Assembly (NCBI RefSeq): GCF_001494635.1
Contig: NZ_LOJF01000010.1
Span: 186,001-250,000, forward strand
Direction: 5' to 3'
DNA from: Tractidigestivibacter scatoligenes
GTDB taxonomy: Bacteria; Actinomycetota; Coriobacteriia; Coriobacteriales; Atopobiaceae
Length of the DNA stretch: 64,000 nucleotides
The notes below the pieces were generated by a model that was given only the letters and a program-made list of their open reading frames with translations, ran no database searches and was not told the DNA's origin. The position numbers and the translations under genes were made by a program. Of the stretch, positions 62,047 to 64,000 are shown piece by piece. Every line of letters begins with the position of its first letter. Within the stretch, counting starts at the first letter, position 1.

Positions 62047-63465
62047 GTGTCTGCCGAGAACAACAAAGCTTCCGTGACCCCGCGCGACGTTCTGCGCCGC
62101 GCGGGCGCCGTTGCCTTCTGGCTCCTCGTGTGGCAGCTCGCAAGCATGGCCGTTGGCTCCGAGCTTCTGCTTGCCGGCCCCGTGACGGTGCTTGTGCGCC
62201 TGACACAGCTCGTTCCCACGCCCGCCTTCTGGACCACGGTGGGCTTCTCGCTGGCGAGAATCGCCGCCGGCTTTGCCGTGGCGTTTGCGCTGGGTCTGGT
62301 GCTTGGCCTTCTCGCTCACCGCTGGTACGCGCTGGCGGAGCTTCTCGCCCCGGCAGTGAGCTTCCTTAAGAGCGTGCCCATCGTCTGCGTGATTGTGCTT
62401 TTGCTCATGTGGGTGGGGTCGGTGCGGGTCTCGGCCATCGCGGTCTTTCTCGCCGTGTTTCCCGCCATCTACTTCAGCGTGCTGGAGGGCCGCTCTGCGG
62501 CGGATCCCGGCCTTGGCGAGCTGCTCCGCGTGATGGGCGTGTCCGGCTGGCGGCGCTTCCTGGCAGACGCCTGGCAGCAGCTCCTCCCGTACCTTGTGGC
62601 AACGTGCAGGAACGCCTGTGGCATGGCCTGGAAGGCAGGCGTTGCCGCCGAGCTCATCGGCAGTCCGCGCGGCTCCATGGGCGAGCGCATCTACCAGGCA
62701 AAACTCCTGCTCGAGACCGGCGACCTCTTTGCGTGGACCATCGTGGTGGTGACGCTTTCCTGGGCGTGCGAGAAGGCCTTCCTGGCGCTTCTGCGCGCAA
62801 CCGCTGACTGGGCGCTTGCGGCAAGCGTGCCACGGGTTGCGGCGGCGCAGCGCAAGCAGGCGGCGCCCGCGCCGGCGGGAATCTTGCTCGACAACGTGAC
62901 GCTGGGTTACGACGGTGTGCCCGTTGCCACCTGCAACCTCGCGCTTGCGCCGGGCTCGCGCACGGTGCTCGCCGACCCCTCCGGCGCTGGCAAGACCACG
63001 CTGGTGCGCACGGTCTGCGGACTTCTTGCTCCGCTCTCGGGGCGCGTCCAGGCACCGGGCTCGGTTGCGCTCTCCGTGCAGTTCCAGGACACCCGACTGG
63101 TGGAGGCAATGACTGCCGAGCAGAACGTGCTGCTCTGCTCGGCGGGTGCGCTCTCGGCGGACGAGGCGCACACGCTTCTGGCAGAGCTGCTGCCTAAGGA
63201 CGCGCTGGGTAGGCCGGTCTCGGAGCTCTCTGGTGGGCAGCGTCGCCGCGTTGAGCTTGCGCGGGCGTTCGCGCATCCCGGCGCGGCAGTTGTTCTCGAC
63301 GAGCCCTTTGCCTCGCTTGATGCTGCCTCGCACCAGGCGGCGGCGGCCTTTGTGCTGCGCCATCTGGGCGGTCGCACGCTGCTTGTGGCCTCGCATGCCT
63401 CCGGTGACGTGGATCTTCTCCGTGCGACGCCTGCGCGCCTGGGCGACGCGTGCGGCGAGAGGTAG
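62047..63465 (+). CDS. ABC transporter permease fused to ATP-binding domain
   Basis: A 472-residue fusion. Residues 1-265 are a SsuC/TauC-like permease with about six helices and the coupling segment GELLRVMGVSGWRRFLADAW. Residues about 280-472 are the ATPase: Walker A reads D310-PSGAGKT-317, with Asp where the first Gly is normal, signature LSGGQRRRVELARA, Walker B VVLDEPFASLD and an H-loop ASHASGD. The start is GTG at 62047 with a weak ribosome-binding site, 12 bases after the binding-protein gene, so translation is probably coupled. Permease and ATPase are normally separate chains, so this is unusual. Confidence 0.87.
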   Translation: MSAENNKASVTPRDVLRRAGAVAFWLLVWQLASMAVGSELLLAGPVTVLVRLTQLVPTPAFWTTVGFSLARIAAGFAVAFALGLVLGLLAHRWYALAELLAPAVSFLKSVPIVCVIVLLLMWVGSVRVSAIAVFLAVFPAIYFSVLEGRSAADPGLGELLRVMGVSGWRRFLADAWQQLLPYLVATCRNACGMAWKAGVAAELIGSPRGSMGERIYQAKLLLETGDLFAWTIVVVTLSWACEKAFLALLRATADWALAASVPRVAAAQRKQAAPAPAGILLDNVTLGYDGVPVATCNLALAPGSRTVLADPSGAGKTTLVRTVCGLLAPLSGRVQAPGSVALSVQFQDTRLVEAMTAEQNVLLCSAGALSADEAHTLLAELLPKDALGRPVSELSGGQRRRVELARAFAHPGAAVVLDEPFASLDAASHQAAAAFVLRHLGGRTLLVASHASGDVDLLRATPARLGDACGER

Positions 63466-63477
63466 CGCGCCCCCGTT

Positions 63478-64000
63478 CTATGCCCTATACATCTGGTCAA
63501 GCGTCACAAGCATCACATCATTGCGGCTTTTGCACTTCTCAGCTGTTCCTTGCGAGACACTCTTTTTGGTAAAGAGCATGATGCCTTCTGTCGCATATCC
63601 CCTTACCAGTCCTCGCTTACCGTCGAGATCTGCAAGCTCGCTCGTCTCGTCAAACCCCTCGCGGTACTTGCATTCGCCTATAAGCATCGTGTGCTCCATG
63701 GGGTCCGCCGCGATGACGTCGATGTCGTCTTGTGCATGCGTGGAGGGGTTAGTTCCCCACCAGCTGCCCAGCCGCGTGACGGCAATGGGTAGCTGACCAG
63801 CGCGCGCCTGCTCTCCCAGCCACTCGAGACATAGACGCTCGAAACGGTGCCCCAGGTAGTCATCAAGCTGCTGCTCGGGAAGGCGATGGGCAAGGGTATC
63901 GCCAAAGCCCCCTTCAATGTCACTTACTCGAGGCATGACAAAGCGGAACCAAAAGTCATAGCAGGCGTCGCAGATCCGGTAGATTCCACGCTTGCTCGAG
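63478..64000 (-). CDS. DUF234-type ATPase, C-terminal part (runs off the right edge)
   Basis: The frame is open from the window edge to the stop at 63478 (174 residues visible). It starts SSKRGIYRICDACYDFWFRFV, which is the hinge of archaeal-type DEXX-box ATPases, and then has the DUF234 domain with a PD-(D/E)XK-like pattern: DDIDVIAAD, then LIGECKYR. An ATG at 63936 inside it is not the true start, because homology continues upstream. Such ATPases occur in large paralogous sets in gut anaerobes, probably as defence or toxin-like NTPases; role unproven. Confidence 0.8.
   Translation of the reverse strand, partial: SSKRGIYRICDACYDFWFRFVMPRVSDIEGGFGDTLAHRLPEQQLDDYLGHRFERLCLEWLGEQARAGQLPIAVTRLGSWWGTNPSTHAQDDIDVIAADPMEHTMLIGECKYREGFDETSELADLDGKRGLVRGYATEGIMLFTKKSVSQGTAEKCKSRNDVMLVTLDQMYRA

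Noticed and set aside
60814-63396. An 860-residue open frame on the minus strand
   Set aside because: Antisense to two clear ABC transporter genes with full motifs; Arg/Gly/His-rich composition is that of a shadow frame.

Overview
The window is high-GC bacterial DNA. Gene content and style point to an anaerobic actinobacterium of the class Coriobacteriia (Olsenella/Parolsenella/Atopobiaceae-like). The supporting signs are a phosphoketolase, a giant BadF-type 2-hydroxyacyl-CoA dehydratase activase fusion, a TIGR00300-type ornithine cyclodeaminase, LytTR/GHKL signalling, Tat-lipoprotein binding proteins and abundant short extragenic palindromes. This assignment is inference, because no rRNA or marker gene is present.

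Layout. 1-5 kb: DUF711/PFL protein (cut by the left edge), HAD phosphatase, BFD-DUF1653 fusion, a release-factor-like protein with a GDQ motif, a dyad-symmetric AT-rich repeat element, a TMEM175 channel and an RpiR regulator. 5-20 kb: glycan locus with a membrane-bound reverse-order GH3 enzyme plus a small membrane partner, GH78 alpha-rhamnosidase, GH2 enzyme, a GPH/MFS sugar carrier and rhaBAD. The surface GH3, importer, cytoplasmic rhamnosidase and rhamnose catabolism read as one pathway for plant rhamnosides, and a near-identical operator-like site lies upstream of the GH3 gene and in the carrier/rhaB divergent region. 20-27 kb: GHKL/LytTR pair, a second (lipoprotein) GH3, a TPR-like membrane protein and a LacI regulator. 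27-37 kb: phosphoketolase, an orphan JetD-like Toprim protein, Spx/ArsC protein, DUF1905-DUF2200 fusion, ornithine cyclodeaminase, an AbiEi/DUF559-like protein, then a 1-kb gene-free tract with four GTTGTTACCGGC-bounded repeat units. 36.5-46.8 kb: TetR regulator coupled to the 1562-residue activase, three HAD-IIB phosphatases, peptidase T and a membrane protein.

46.9-54.2 kb is an accessory island beside an initiator tRNA: a toxin-antitoxin pair with a frameshifted antitoxin, a small unknown gene, a 1266-residue protein joining an RNase H domain, a Clp-like AAA+ module, a receiver-like domain, an FtsH-like AAA+ module and an M41 zinc protease, an unknown 356-residue partner, and a frameshifted fragment of a second RNase H domain. 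This island is the main candidate for an undescribed system.

54.2-64 kb: threonine aldolase-like enzyme, SPFH protein, amino-acid ABC permease and binding protein (without ATPase), oligoendopeptidase F, PEBP protein, a second ABC system whose permease and ATPase are one polypeptide, and the end of a DUF234-type ATPase cut by the right edge.

At least six families of short inverted or palindromic repeats are scattered between genes, several recurring at distant loci. Gene starts were chosen by ribosome-binding site and family alignment from memory; no database search was possible.
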